From the NCBI GenBank assembly GCA_029238315.1, contig JAQWGI010000025.1:1-64000 (forward strand): DNA of 64,000 bases. Reading direction: 5' to 3'. Shown piece by piece: positions 9,154 through 18,494 of this stretch; position 1 is the first letter of the stretch; the number at the start of each line of letters is the position of its first letter. This DNA is from Polaribacter sp. Lineage in GTDB: Bacteria; Bacteroidota; Bacteroidia; Flavobacteriales; Flavobacteriaceae. The notes below the pieces were generated by a model, which was given only the letters and a program-made list of their open reading frames with translations, did not search any database and was not told the origin of the DNA. The translations under genes and the position numbers were made by a program.

Positions 9154-10458
9154 TCAATCTGTTGCAACTTTAAGCATCGATTCATAAACTTTACTCCAAC
9201 CTTTCCAACGCATATAATTACTTAAACTTTCGTTATGAAACAACGTTACAAAAGTACCATTTACTGCTTTTACTTGGTTTTTTAACTCTCTTATTTTCCC
9301 TAAAGATTGTCTTGGGGTTAAGTTTAAATAGTCATTTAAAGTGGTGTCCATTAAAGCAAAAGGCACAATTTTTAGAGGCGTTTGAATTTCGAAATCTAAA
9401 TCATAAAAATAAAATGGCGTACAGGTACTTGCTCTAAATCCAACATGACTTGCATATCCCATAGAATGATCTTCATGTATTTCTAAATCAATTAAATTTT
9501 GATACGTTTCTGGCAAACTAAACCTTAAATAATGCTGCCTAGATTTTTCCATTGGTGTATTGGTAATAGCTTCTAAACGCTCTTTCTCTTTCTTTAAAAT
9601 AACCTCATCTTTCATAGAAAAATAAGAAGGATGCAACCCTACTTTAGCATAATCTAACATTGATTTTATTAACAGTTTAAAACTATTTTTTGAAGAAGAA
9701 ACGTTGGTGTCAAAGGTGGTATAATCTGCAACTAAAAAAAAGAAAATTGTTGACACATTGTATTGTTTTTTTAAAGATAAAATGGAATCAAAAGTATTGT
9801 ATGGGTCTTTTTTTAAGTTGGTAATTACTGCTAAACGATTCCAAAAATCACTTAATTTTAATGTAAAAAAATCTTTTACAAAAGCTCCAAAAGTTCGCAT
9901 CAAACTTTTATGCTTATACGCATAAGCATTGTCTATATCTATAGTAGATATGTATTGATATGCTCTTGTCTTAAAATTATAATCAGGAAACTTTTCTTTT
10001 AAATTTTCTAATAATTTAAGGGCCCAAATATCTACCACTGGCTTTTCTAGAAATCGATATTTAAATGCTAAACTTTGCTCTGCTGTAAAACGTTCATGCA
10101 CATCTCTAACATGTGGTAAGTACTCTTCATACCTACTTAACAAATAGAAACTTGCAGCAAAAACATCAAACGGAATTGAAGATTTAGAACCTGCATTAAA
10201 AAAGCATGGTATTTCTTCCCAAGAAAATATATTTATATCTAAATCATTCACGCCTTGCTCAAATAACAAATTATTGCTCCTTATAAAAAATTCACTTCCT
10301 AAAGGCGCTTTACTATAAGTCATTTTTAGACCACTGTGTGCAATAAAGTCTTCAATTTTTGTTGTAAAATCTACAGGTATTTGTAAAATTCTAGTAAAAA
10401 TATGTTTGAAAACATATCGTAATCTTGGTGTAATTTTATGCGTGTAAACAAGTATCAA
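9154..10458 (-). CDS. polysaccharide deacetylase-family protein
   Basis: A 434-aa protein of the NodB-like deacetylase group with a long N-terminal region (about 1-160) seen in Bacteroidota homologues. Features include the ISTIDIDNAYAYKHKS segment, which supplies the metal-binding Asp pair, later FFFLVADYTTFD, VGLHPSYFSM (metal His), the SRQHYLRF stretch and FVTLFHNES near the C-terminus. Such enzymes remove acetyl groups from sugars of peptidoglycan or exopolysaccharide. There is no signal peptide, so a cytoplasmic step in glycan assembly is likely. Translation of the downstream FemAB-like gene is coupled, with a one-base gap to its start. Specificity cannot be read from sequence. Confidence 0.85.
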   Translation of the reverse strand: MILVYTHKITPRLRYVFKHIFTRILQIPVDFTTKIEDFIAHSGLKMTYSKAPLGSEFFIRSNNLLFEQGVNDLDINIFSWEEIPCFFNAGSKSSIPFDVFAASFYLLSRYEEYLPHVRDVHERFTAEQSLAFKYRFLEKPVVDIWALKLLENLKEKFPDYNFKTRAYQYISTIDIDNAYAYKHKSLMRTFGAFVKDFFTLKLSDFWNRLAVITNLKKDPYNTFDSILSLKKQYNVSTIFFFLVADYTTFDTNVSSSKNSFKLLIKSMLDYAKVGLHPSYFSMKDEVILKKEKERLEAITNTPMEKSRQHYLRFSLPETYQNLIDLEIHEDHSMGYASHVGFRASTCTPFYFYDLDFEIQTPLKIVPFALMDTTLNDYLNLTPRQSLGKIRELKNQVKAVNGTFVTLFHNESLSNYMRWKGWSKVYESMLKVATD

Positions 10459-10479
10459 ATTCTGTAAATAGGTTTCAAA

Positions 10480-11166
10480 TTAAAGCATGCTGTTATCTGC
10501 AAAGCTAAAATAATCTTTTTGTGTGATAATTAAATGATCTAGTAATTTTATATCTAAAGTTTCACCAGCATTTTTAATTTTCTTTGTTAATAATTCATCA
10601 AACTTACTAGGCTTTAACTTTCCAGAAGGATGGTTATGGCTAACTAAAATACCAACTGCAGCTAATGCAACTGCCTCTTTAAACAACAACCTTACATCTA
10701 CCATTGTAGCGGTAATTCCGCCTTTACTCAATTGTTTTTTTGCGAGTACTTTATTCGCATTATTAAGGTAAAGTACCCAAAACTCTTCATGTGCTAATTC
10801 GCCAATTATAGGTTGTAAAATCTCAAATGCTGTAGCACTACTCTGTACAATTGGCTTTTGACTAACCTGTTCAAAGCGCCTTCTTTTTCCTAATTCTAAA
10901 GCTGTAATTATAGATACCGCCCTCGCCTCTCCTATTCCATTAAACTTGATTAACTGCTCATAAGTTAAAGCAGCCAATTCATTGATATTATTATTCACAG
11001 AACTTAAAATTCTTTTACTTAATGCAACTGCACTTTCTTTTTTTGTTCCCGAGCCAATTAAAATAGCAATCAATTCTGCATCAGACAACACTGTTTTTCC
11101 TTTTAGCAATAATTTTTCTCTAGGACGATCTTCTAACGCCCAAGATTTAATAGTTAACTTTTTCAT
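10480..11166 (-). CDS. radC: RadC-family JAB/MPN domain protein
   Basis: Contains an N-terminal helix-hairpin-helix-like region (LSDAELIAILIGSGTKKESAVALSKRIL, about 25-80) and a C-terminal JAB1/MPN+ domain with the metal motif SHNHPSGKLKPSKFDELLTKK (about 170-190). This is the standard RadC layout at the usual 228 aa. RadC was once thought to be a DNA-repair protein; its true activity is unsettled, and the zinc-metalloprotease-like motif suggests a hydrolase. It is transcribed away from trkA and lies just upstream of the polysaccharide deacetylase gene on the same strand. Confidence 0.95.
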   Translation of the reverse strand: MKKLTIKSWALEDRPREKLLLKGKTVLSDAELIAILIGSGTKKESAVALSKRILSSVNNNINELAALTYEQLIKFNGIGEARAVSIITALELGKRRRFEQVSQKPIVQSSATAFEILQPIIGELAHEEFWVLYLNNANKVLAKKQLSKGGITATMVDVRLLFKEAVALAAVGILVSHNHPSGKLKPSKFDELLTKKIKNAGETLDIKLLDHLIITQKDYFSFADNSML

Positions 11167-11232
11167 TCTCGCTTTTTATTTATAAATATATAATTTATTT
11201 ACAGTATTAAATTTGAATATTAGATTCTTTTT

Positions 11233-11264
11233 TTTGTTGATGCCACTAAAGAACAATACCTTTG
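11233..11264 (+). promoter_or_regulatory. promoter of trkA-trkH
   Basis: TTTG, 20 bases, then TACCTTTG matches the Bacteroidota -33/-7 consensus (TTTG ... TAnnTTTG). It lies about 28 bases before the trkA ATG. Confidence 0.7.
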
Positions 11265-11291
11265 TAGATTATCTTTCATTTTTTAATTTAT

Positions 11292-12641
11292 ATGAAAATC
11301 ATAATAGCTGGTGCAGGAGACGTTGGCTTCCATTTAGCCAAATTATTATCTTATGAAGCTCAAGACACCTATGTAATTGACTTTGATGGTGATAAATTAG
11401 AGTACATAAACAATCATTTAGATGTTTTTACTAAAAAGGGTGATGCTACGTCAATCAAACTTTTAAAAGAAATTGGAATTGATTCTGCTGATTTATTACT
11501 CGCTGTTACCGAATCTCAAAACACAAATTTTACGATTTCTGTAATTGGAAAAGCGCTTGGAGTACAAAAAACAATTGCTAGAATTAACAATCCTGAGTTT
11601 TTAAAGAATGATGTTGTTGATTTTAAAAAATTTGGAATTGATGTAATGATATCTCCTCAAGAGTTAGCGGCTAATGAAATTAAAATGCTACTAAATCAAT
11701 CTTGTTTTAATGATACTGTAGAATTTGAAAAAGGGTTATTTAATATCTTAGGAACAACTTTAGAATACAAATCTCCTATATTAGATTTAACGGTTAAAGA
11801 AGCTAAAGAAAAATTTCCTTCGGTTGATTTTATTACCATCGCTATCAAAAGAGAAGGAATATCTCAAACTATAATTCCGCGTGGAGATACTGTTTTCAAT
11901 ATAAAAGATCAGGTTTATTTTTCGGTGCCAAAAACAAGCATTGATAAATTACATCCAATAACCGGTCAAGAGCAAGTTACTATTAAAAACGTAATGATTC
12001 TTGGCGGAAGCAGCATTGGATACAAAACCGCTAGAAATCTTTGTAAAGAAAATTTTAAAGTAAAAATAATTGAAGAAGATAAAGACAGAGCTCTAGATTT
12101 GGCAGATAAACTATCTAATGCACTAGTAATACATGGAGATGGAAGAGATATTGAGTTACTAGAAGAAGAAAATATTAGAGAAATGGATGCTTTTATTGCT
12201 GTAACTGGCAATTCTGAAACAAATATTATGTCTTGTTTAGTCGCAAAATCTAAAGGCGTAAAAAAAACAATTGCCTTGGTAGAAAACATGGATTACATGA
12301 ACATCTCTCAAACGATTGGAATTGACACGCTGATTAACAAAAAACTTTTAGCAGCAAGTAGTATTTTTAAACACATTAGAAAAGGAGAAGTTTTAGCACT
12401 TGCTAATCTACACAATATTGATGCAGAAATTTTTGAATTTGAAGTGAAACCAAAATCTAAGGTTACCAAAAAACCAATTGGAGAATTAAAATTTCCAAGA
12501 GAAGCTGTTTTTGGCGGAATCATAAGAGATGGAAAAGCATTAATGTCTTTTGGAGATTTTCAAATAATTGCAGGAGACAAAGCCATTGTATTCTGTTTAC
12601 CAGATGCCATATCTACTGTAGAAGAACTATTCAAATCTTAA
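11292..12641 (+). CDS. trkA: Trk system potassium transporter, regulatory subunit TrkA
   Basis: The cytoplasmic NAD(H)-binding gating protein of the Trk K+ uptake system. It is built of two tandem RCK halves, each a Rossmann TrkA-N domain plus a TrkA-C domain. The first half opens with MKIIIAGAGDVGFHLAKLL (GxGxxG). The second begins near residue 230 with VMILGGSSIGYKTARNL and has ALVIHGDGRD, where the acidic residue contacts nucleotide. The 449-aa length is standard. It is followed after three bases by trkH and is preceded by a good promoter, so the two form an operon. The two proteins assemble at the inner membrane. Confidence 0.97.
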   Translation: MKIIIAGAGDVGFHLAKLLSYEAQDTYVIDFDGDKLEYINNHLDVFTKKGDATSIKLLKEIGIDSADLLLAVTESQNTNFTISVIGKALGVQKTIARINNPEFLKNDVVDFKKFGIDVMISPQELAANEIKMLLNQSCFNDTVEFEKGLFNILGTTLEYKSPILDLTVKEAKEKFPSVDFITIAIKREGISQTIIPRGDTVFNIKDQVYFSVPKTSIDKLHPITGQEQVTIKNVMILGGSSIGYKTARNLCKENFKVKIIEEDKDRALDLADKLSNALVIHGDGRDIELLEEENIREMDAFIAVTGNSETNIMSCLVAKSKGVKKTIALVENMDYMNISQTIGIDTLINKKLLAASSIFKHIRKGEVLALANLHNIDAEIFEFEVKPKSKVTKKPIGELKFPREAVFGGIIRDGKALMSFGDFQIIAGDKAIVFCLPDAISTVEELFKS

Positions 12642-12644
12642 TAA

Positions 12645-14144
12645 ATGAATTCTCTAAACTTAAAAATCATTTACCGTTTCCTAGGCTTAACAGCGATATT
12701 AAACGGAATTTTTATGTTTATAGCAGTTCCTTTCAGTATGTACAACAAAGAGGCTGCAACATATGGTATTTTAAATGCAGGAATTGTAACTGTTTTCCTG
12801 GGATTAATACTCTATTTTTTTAACAAACCTACCTCTACTAACATTCAAAAAAAGGAAGGATACTTAATCGTCACCCTAGGGTGGTTAATCCTCTCTACAA
12901 CAGGTATGTTACCTTATCTTTTTAGCGGAGCAATACCCAATATTACAGACGCTTTTTTTGAAACGCTATCTGGATATTCCACAACCGGGTCCTCTATTTT
13001 ATCTGATATAGAAGGTATGCCAAAAGGCATCTTATTTTGGCGCAGTGCAACACATTGGATAGGCGGAATGGGAATTATTGTTTTAACAATTGCTATTTTG
13101 CCCTTATTAGGAATTGGAGGAATGCAGCTTTTCATGGCAGAAGCTCCTGGACCATCAACAGATAAATTACACCCTAGAATTTCTGATACCGCCAAACGCC
13201 TTTGGCTCATTTATGTAACATTAACTTTTAGTGAATTTTTCTTATTAAAATTTGCAGGAATGAGTTGGTTTGATGCCATAAATCATGCTATGTCTACAAT
13301 GAGTACAGGAGGTTTTTCTACAAAAAACGAGAGTTTAGCTCATTACAATTCAATGCCAATGGTACAATATATTGTAATTGCTTTTATGTTTATTGCAGGA
13401 ACCAATTTTGTGTTGACCTATTTTGCGCTTAAAGGAAAGATTCGTAAAATTTTTCAGAGCGAAGAATTTAAATATTACTTTTTTGGGACTCTTTTCGTTG
13501 CTACAATTATTGCCGTTATTATACTTTTTTATCAAGATCCAAATTTAACTACAACAGTTGCACATCCAAAAGTATATGGAGAAATAGAAAGTGCTATTAG
13601 GCACGCCCTTTTTCAGGTTATCTCAGTAATTACAACGACTGGTTTTGTAACAGCAGATTTCACCATGTGGAGTTTCTTAGCAACTAGTATCTTCTTCTCT
13701 CTATTTTTTGTAGGAGGTTCTGCTGGTTCTACAAGTGGTGGTGTAAAAATTGTTAGACACATAGTTATGCTAAAAAGTAGTTTTTTAGAATTTAAAAAAG
13801 CACTACACCCAAACGCTATAATTCCTGTGAGATATGATAATAAACCAGTAAACCATACCATTGTATTTAATATTATATCTTTCTTTATTATCTACATGCT
13901 CATTTTTGTAGTATCTTCTGTAATCTTAACTTTTTTAGGCCTAGATTTTATTTCTGCACTTGGAGCTGCCAGTTCTTCCTTAGGAAACATTGGGCCAGCA
14001 ATTGGCTCCGTTAGCCCTGTAGATAACTATGCTCATTTATCTGATGCTGCAAAATGGTTTTGTGCATTTTTAATGTTAATTGGTCGCTTAGAACTATTTA
14101 CTGTTTTAATTTTATTTTCTCCTTTCTTCTGGAGAAAAAACTAA
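12645..14144 (+). CDS. trkH: TrkH-family potassium uptake protein
   Basis: The inner-membrane K+ channel subunit partnered by TrkA. It has about ten hydrophobic segments arranged as repeated M1-P-M2 units. Selectivity-filter strands with the usual Gly are visible at TLSGYSTTGSSIL, MSTMSTGGFSTKN, VITTTGFVTADF and SSLGNIGPAIG, one per repeat. The last repeat is degenerate at its second position, as is normal. The intramembrane gating loop is GGSAGSTSGGVKIVR. At 499 aa it has the full length. It starts three bases after trkA. Confidence 0.97.
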   Translation: MNSLNLKIIYRFLGLTAILNGIFMFIAVPFSMYNKEAATYGILNAGIVTVFLGLILYFFNKPTSTNIQKKEGYLIVTLGWLILSTTGMLPYLFSGAIPNITDAFFETLSGYSTTGSSILSDIEGMPKGILFWRSATHWIGGMGIIVLTIAILPLLGIGGMQLFMAEAPGPSTDKLHPRISDTAKRLWLIYVTLTFSEFFLLKFAGMSWFDAINHAMSTMSTGGFSTKNESLAHYNSMPMVQYIVIAFMFIAGTNFVLTYFALKGKIRKIFQSEEFKYYFFGTLFVATIIAVIILFYQDPNLTTTVAHPKVYGEIESAIRHALFQVISVITTTGFVTADFTMWSFLATSIFFSLFFVGGSAGSTSGGVKIVRHIVMLKSSFLEFKKALHPNAIIPVRYDNKPVNHTIVFNIISFFIIYMLIFVVSSVILTFLGLDFISALGAASSSLGNIGPAIGSVSPVDNYAHLSDAAKWFCAFLMLIGRLELFTVLILFSPFFWRKN

Positions 14145-14215
14145 AAGCGCTCTTCTTATAAAGCATCTTTTGATTTAATTTATTTTTATTAACTTTAGTA
14201 AAAATTTTCAACGCT

Positions 14216-16513
14216 ATGAAAAATAAATACTCTTTAAGAGTAAGCATACTTGTATGCCTACTTTTCTTCTATTCAATTCTTAGTTTTTCTCAAACAGCAG
14301 GAGATATAGCTTTTATCGGTTTTAATACAGATGGAGATGATGATTTTGCAATTGTAGTTTTGGCAGACATCACTAATAAAACGATTTACTTTACGGATAC
14401 AGAAACTACCGGAATTGATACTCCAAGCACTTTAGAAACAGGTGAAGGAACCATAGTTTGGAGCACCGGTACAAAAACGATTAAAGCAGGAACAGTAATT
14501 ACTTTTACAGATGTTGACAACATAAGGAATCCTAATTTTGGGGTTTCTGTTGGTGCAATATCGAGATACGGATCTTTCAATTTATCTGCAAGTAAAGATG
14601 GTATAATTGCATTTATTGGCTCAGATATCAATACACCTACAACCTATATTGCAGCCATACAAATAGGAAATGACAACAGTTATCTTGGACCTTTTGATGG
14701 TGATGCAGTTACACTGACAAATACGGGTTTAGTGATAGGAACTTCAATTATTATAGCTGATAATTCTGCTTCTCCTGACGGTGGATATTACAGTATTGGA
14801 TCGAAATCTAGTGAAACATCTTTTAGTGCATACTATACGTTAATAAACACAAATAGTAATTGGTTAACCTCAAATTCTGATGGAGAACTATTTGTACCTT
14901 ATTCACAAGAAGCATTTACAACAAACAGCACAACTTGGACGGGTGCTGCTAGTTCTATTTGGAATTTGACAGAAAACTGGACAAACGGAATTCCTACTAG
15001 CGCTTCGTTGGTTTCCATACCAAATACAACAACATCTCCAATAATTAGTTCAAATACGACTGCTTTCGCAGGAAATATAACGATAAATACAGGTAGTACT
15101 TTAACAATTTATACTATAAATGCGCTCTCTGTAAATGGCAATTTAACAATTGATGGTGGTTTGATTTTAAAGAATGGAAGCTCATTAATTATCCACGGAA
15201 CTTCAACAGGTAATTTAAACTATACAAGACACTTACCAACCGCAAACTGGTACTTAGTATCAAGCCCAGTTATTGGTGAAACATCAGCAAATATAATTGC
15301 CAATTCACCAATAATTACCCAAAATACTGAGTTAGAATATGCAATTGGAACTTATGAAGATGGATGGACCTATAATTACAATGGACCATGGAATTCTGGA
15401 AATGGATTTACAATCAAAAAAACAACAAAGGGTTCTCTAAACTTCACAGGATTGCTACCTACTAAAGATTATGCATTAACGACATTTGACACAACTTCCG
15501 ATTTTGGCCTGTATGGAAACCCCTATCCGGCTTATATTGCTGCAAACAGCAATGCTGATGTTATAAATAATTTATTATCAGTAAATAGTACTAGAGGACA
15601 AGATGAATTGGCAGAATTAACCATCTGGTTTTGGAACCAATCTACAGCTAGTTATGAAGCTGTTAATCACGCATCAGCTGCGAGTTACATTGCTCCAAGT
15701 CAAGGTTTTTTTGTAAAGCTGAAAAATGGATTTGGAGATGGCAAACTAGATTTTAAAGAAGCAATGCAATCACACCAAACAACTGATATTTTTAAAAAAA
15801 ATAAAAAAAAACAAACTCCAAAAATTATAATCCTTGCCAACAGCAATATAGAAACTAAATCTACCAAATTACTTTATATTGATGGATGTTCTGAAGATTT
15901 TGATAACGGATTTGACAGCTCAATCTTTGCAGAAAAAGCATCGAATTTTGAATTGTATAGCGGCTTGGCATCTAAAACCAATAAACAAAAATTAGCAATA
16001 CAATCTTTACCTAACTGGAACTATGAAAATATAACAATTCCATTAGGAGTAACCCTAGACACTAACAAAGAGGTTACTTTCTCTATAAACCACACAAGTT
16101 TACCAACAGGTTTAATGGTATTTATTGAAGATAAAGTTCAAAAAACGATTACTAGGCTAGACAAAATTAACGATAATTATCACACCTTTTTAAAGAGTAT
16201 AAATAGTGGTTTTGGGAGGTTTTACTTAAGAACTTCATTTACAGACTTGAGAAAAACCTTAAATATTCGCAATTTTAACGCTCTTCAAACCCAAGTTTAT
16301 ATAAATTCAAAACGAAAATTAATAGTTTCTAAATTAAAAAATAATGCAACAGTTTTTGTGTATAATTATTTAGGTCAACAAGTACTTCATCAAAAAATAT
16401 TAAAAAATGAAAACTCAGAAATTCTGCTTTCAAATAGAATAAAAAGTGGAATTTATATCATCAAAATAAAAACAGTCAAAGGATTGGTTAACAAAAAAAT
16501 TTACATAAATTAA
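14216..16513 (+). CDS. secreted protein with T9SS type A C-terminal sorting domain
   Basis: A 765-aa extracellular or surface protein of unknown activity. It has a Sec signal peptide (cleavage near SFSQ-TAG, about residue 26), a long Ser/Thr/Asn-rich beta region, and a C-terminal domain of about 75 aa with the T9SS marks: VYINSKRKLIVSKL, VFVYNYLGQQV and a final KSGIYIIKIKTVKGLVNKKIYIN. The type IX system moves such proteins across the outer membrane and removes this tail. The first 200 residues (GDIAFIGFNTDGDDDFAIV) resemble a lamin-tail-like or similar adhesive beta domain; this is tentative. Around 240-310 is a WTGAASSIWNLTENWTNG repeat-type motif common in Bacteroidota surface proteins. 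It is monocistronic. Confidence 0.88.
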   Translation: MKNKYSLRVSILVCLLFFYSILSFSQTAGDIAFIGFNTDGDDDFAIVVLADITNKTIYFTDTETTGIDTPSTLETGEGTIVWSTGTKTIKAGTVITFTDVDNIRNPNFGVSVGAISRYGSFNLSASKDGIIAFIGSDINTPTTYIAAIQIGNDNSYLGPFDGDAVTLTNTGLVIGTSIIIADNSASPDGGYYSIGSKSSETSFSAYYTLINTNSNWLTSNSDGELFVPYSQEAFTTNSTTWTGAASSIWNLTENWTNGIPTSASLVSIPNTTTSPIISSNTTAFAGNITINTGSTLTIYTINALSVNGNLTIDGGLILKNGSSLIIHGTSTGNLNYTRHLPTANWYLVSSPVIGETSANIIANSPIITQNTELEYAIGTYEDGWTYNYNGPWNSGNGFTIKKTTKGSLNFTGLLPTKDYALTTFDTTSDFGLYGNPYPAYIAANSNADVINNLLSVNSTRGQDELAELTIWFWNQSTASYEAVNHASAASYIAPSQGFFVKLKNGFGDGKLDFKEAMQSHQTTDIFKKNKKKQTPKIIILANSNIETKSTKLLYIDGCSEDFDNGFDSSIFAEKASNFELYSGLASKTNKQKLAIQSLPNWNYENITIPLGVTLDTNKEVTFSINHTSLPTGLMVFIEDKVQKTITRLDKINDNYHTFLKSINSGFGRFYLRTSFTDLRKTLNIRNFNALQTQVYINSKRKLIVSKLKNNATVFVYNYLGQQVLHQKILKNENSEILLSNRIKSGIYIIKIKTVKGLVNKKIYIN

Positions 16514-16954
16514 TTTCAAAAAAACAATCAAAAAAATGCACAAAAGATCACTCGCAAACAAGCTTTCAAAATACTCGATAATATAGTAATCGTGATACTT
16601 TAAAAGGCATAGCGCCGACTTGATATTATTCTTGAAAGCAGCACAAGTAAAAAGTCTTATTTCTCTTGGAGGTAGTTTTAAGTTAAAATTGAATTCTAAG
16701 CAGTAAGATTTTTAAATATAAAACAGAACTCTACTAAAAAAAATCAACTAGTCGTATACATACTTCTAAAAGAGATGCAAAAATAGCGTGTTTTTAATTG
16801 CGAAATTTTAGAAGAAAAAAGAACACTTCATTAGCTGTATTTTTAATGCTAATAGAAATAATTGTGATACTAATATCTACTTCTATTAACAATAAAAGAA
16901 ATCTAAGGCCCTAGCTAGCTGAAATCACTCATTAAAAATAGTTTGTGCAACTTT
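16514..16954 (+). other. 441-base intergenic stretch with one possible 38-codon ORF
   Basis: No convincing gene, RNA or terminator is seen. The only item of note is an open frame at 16798-16914 starting at TTG (LRNFRRKKNTSLAVFLML...). It would encode a short basic N-terminus followed by one hydrophobic helix. It has no ribosome-binding site or promoter match, and 38 open codons are common by chance at this base composition. The stretch may be a decayed remnant, since GC-richer patches alternate with A-runs. It separates the T9SS gene from the convergent mpl gene. Confidence 0.4.
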
Positions 16955-18307
16955 TTAAATAAAGGCTTTTATTTCGTTAAAATTTAAACCACCATAATTA
17001 CCAGAACTCATCAGTAATAAAGCAGTATTCTGAAGGTTTTGAGAAAACAAAAAATCTTTAAACTCAACTGGATTTGTATAGATAATTAAATCATCTCTAT
17101 CAAAAGCAGCTGCTATTTGCTCTTTGGAAACTGCATCTAATTGTTTAATTTTCACAGCATCTGGAGAGTAAAACACTACTGCTTTATCAGCTGCATTTAA
17201 AGCACCTCTATATTCAGATAAAAATGTAGCATTTAAACTAGAATAAGTATGTAATTCTAAACAAGCTAAAACAGTTCTTTCAGAGTATTGTTCTTTAACA
17301 GCCTTAGTTGTAGCATTAACTTTAGAAGGAGAATGTGCAAAATCTTTAAATACGACAGTAGTTGTATTCTCTACAATTTTTTCTAGTCGTTTACTTGCAC
17401 CTTTAAATGACACTATAGCTTCATAAAAATCATCTTGATCAATGCCCATGTGCTGACAAATCCATTTTGCCCCTGCTAAATTTTGTAAATTATGGCTTCC
17501 AAAAAACTCTAAAGGCAGGTCTCCCTCTTCAGTATTTAAAAATGTAGTTCCGTTTTCAATAAAATGATCAGGTGTTCTATATGGATACTTTTTAATGGAT
17601 GCAGTAGATTCTTCAACCAGCTTTTTCACAATTTCATCTTCTTCATTGTAAACTAAAATTCCACCATTGGTAATCGAACTGATAAAAACCTCAAATTGTG
17701 ACACATAGCTCTCAAAAGTTGGGAATACATTTATATGATCCCAAGCAATACCACTTAACAATGCAATATTGGGTTTATAAAGATGAAATTTTGGCCTTAA
17801 ATCTATAGGTGAGCTAAGATATTCATCGCCCTCTAAAACAGAAAAATCATTTTCTTCTGTTAAATGTACCATAGTTTCAAAACCTTCTAACTGTGCGCCA
17901 ACCATAAAGTCTACCTCTTTTTCGTGGTAATGCAACACGTGTAAAATCATTGAAGTAATGGTTGTTTTACCATGAGAACCACCAATTACAACTCTAGTTT
18001 TATTTTTTGCTTGATCAAATAAAAACGCTGGATACGAATATATCTTAATTCCTAATTCTTGTGCTTTTTTTAATTCTGGATTGTCTTTTTTAGCATGCAT
18101 TCCTAAAATTACTGCATCTAAATTTTGATGAATTTTATCTGAAAACCAACCTAGTTCTTTTGGCAATAAACCATAGCTTTCTAATCTAGACTTTGATGGT
18201 TCGTGAATTGCATCATCACTACCAGTAATAATAAAACCTTTTTTTGATAATGCAATGGCAAGGTTATGCATTGCGCTTCCTCCAATAGAAATAAAGTGTA
18301 TGTTCAT
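16955..18307 (-). CDS. mpl: UDP-N-acetylmuramate:L-alanyl-gamma-D-glutamyl-meso-diaminopimelate ligase
   Basis: A Mur-ligase-family enzyme of peptidoglycan recycling that joins the recovered murein tripeptide to UDP-MurNAc. The N-terminal nucleotide-binding motif is HFISIGGSAMHNLA. The ATP site is VVIGGSHGKTTITSMI (about residue 107-122). It has the Mpl-type central region FSVLEGDEYLSSPIDLRPKF and LSGIAWDHINVFPTFE, then the C-terminal domain with FKDFAHSPSKVNATTKAV. At 450 aa the length fits Mpl rather than MurC, whose central motif differs. It is transcribed alone; a -7 box lies about 28 bases upstream of the ATG. Confidence 0.94.
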   Translation of the reverse strand: MNIHFISIGGSAMHNLAIALSKKGFIITGSDDAIHEPSKSRLESYGLLPKELGWFSDKIHQNLDAVILGMHAKKDNPELKKAQELGIKIYSYPAFLFDQAKNKTRVVIGGSHGKTTITSMILHVLHYHEKEVDFMVGAQLEGFETMVHLTEENDFSVLEGDEYLSSPIDLRPKFHLYKPNIALLSGIAWDHINVFPTFESYVSQFEVFISSITNGGILVYNEEDEIVKKLVEESTASIKKYPYRTPDHFIENGTTFLNTEEGDLPLEFFGSHNLQNLAGAKWICQHMGIDQDDFYEAIVSFKGASKRLEKIVENTTTVVFKDFAHSPSKVNATTKAVKEQYSERTVLACLELHTYSSLNATFLSEYRGALNAADKAVVFYSPDAVKIKQLDAVSKEQIAAAFDRDDLIIYTNPVEFKDFLFSQNLQNTALLLMSSGNYGGLNFNEIKAFI

Positions 18308-18334
18308 TTTAAAATTAAATCACCAATTATCGTT

Positions 18335-18342
18335 CAAAAATA
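18335..18342 (-). promoter_or_regulatory. -7 promoter element of mpl
   Basis: On the minus strand the bases read TATTTTTG, fitting TAnnTTTG, about 28 bases before the mpl ATG. A -33 element is not clear. Confidence 0.45.
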
Positions 18343-18392
18343 CGAAAACAATTAGGGGGTTAAATATATTTATTACTTTTATTTATATTGTG

Positions 18393-18400
18393 TACATTTG
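18393..18400 (+). promoter_or_regulatory. possible -7 promoter element for the small barrel gene
   Basis: TACATTTG fits TAnnTTTG and lies about 95 bases upstream of the ATG at 18495. C-rich runs (ACTCCCCCC and TTTCCCCCC types) follow it in the leader and are unusual for this AT-rich DNA. No -33 TTG is seen. Confidence 0.4.
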
Positions 18401-18494
18401 TAATATACTCCCCCCTAAAATGCAAAACTCACTCTAAGCTACATTTCCCCCCAGTGTATTAGATTAAGAAAAACAAACCTTACAAATTAAAACA

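Noticed and set aside
8283-9185. Longer start of the FemAB/GNAT-like gene at 9185
   Set aside because: It overlaps the upstream deacetylase by 32 bases; the ATG at 9152 gives a one-base gap and a normal N-terminus.
16798-16914. 38-codon hydrophobic ORF in the T9SS-mpl gap
   Set aside because: A TTG start, no promoter or leader signal, and open frames of this length are common by chance here; kept only as a note.
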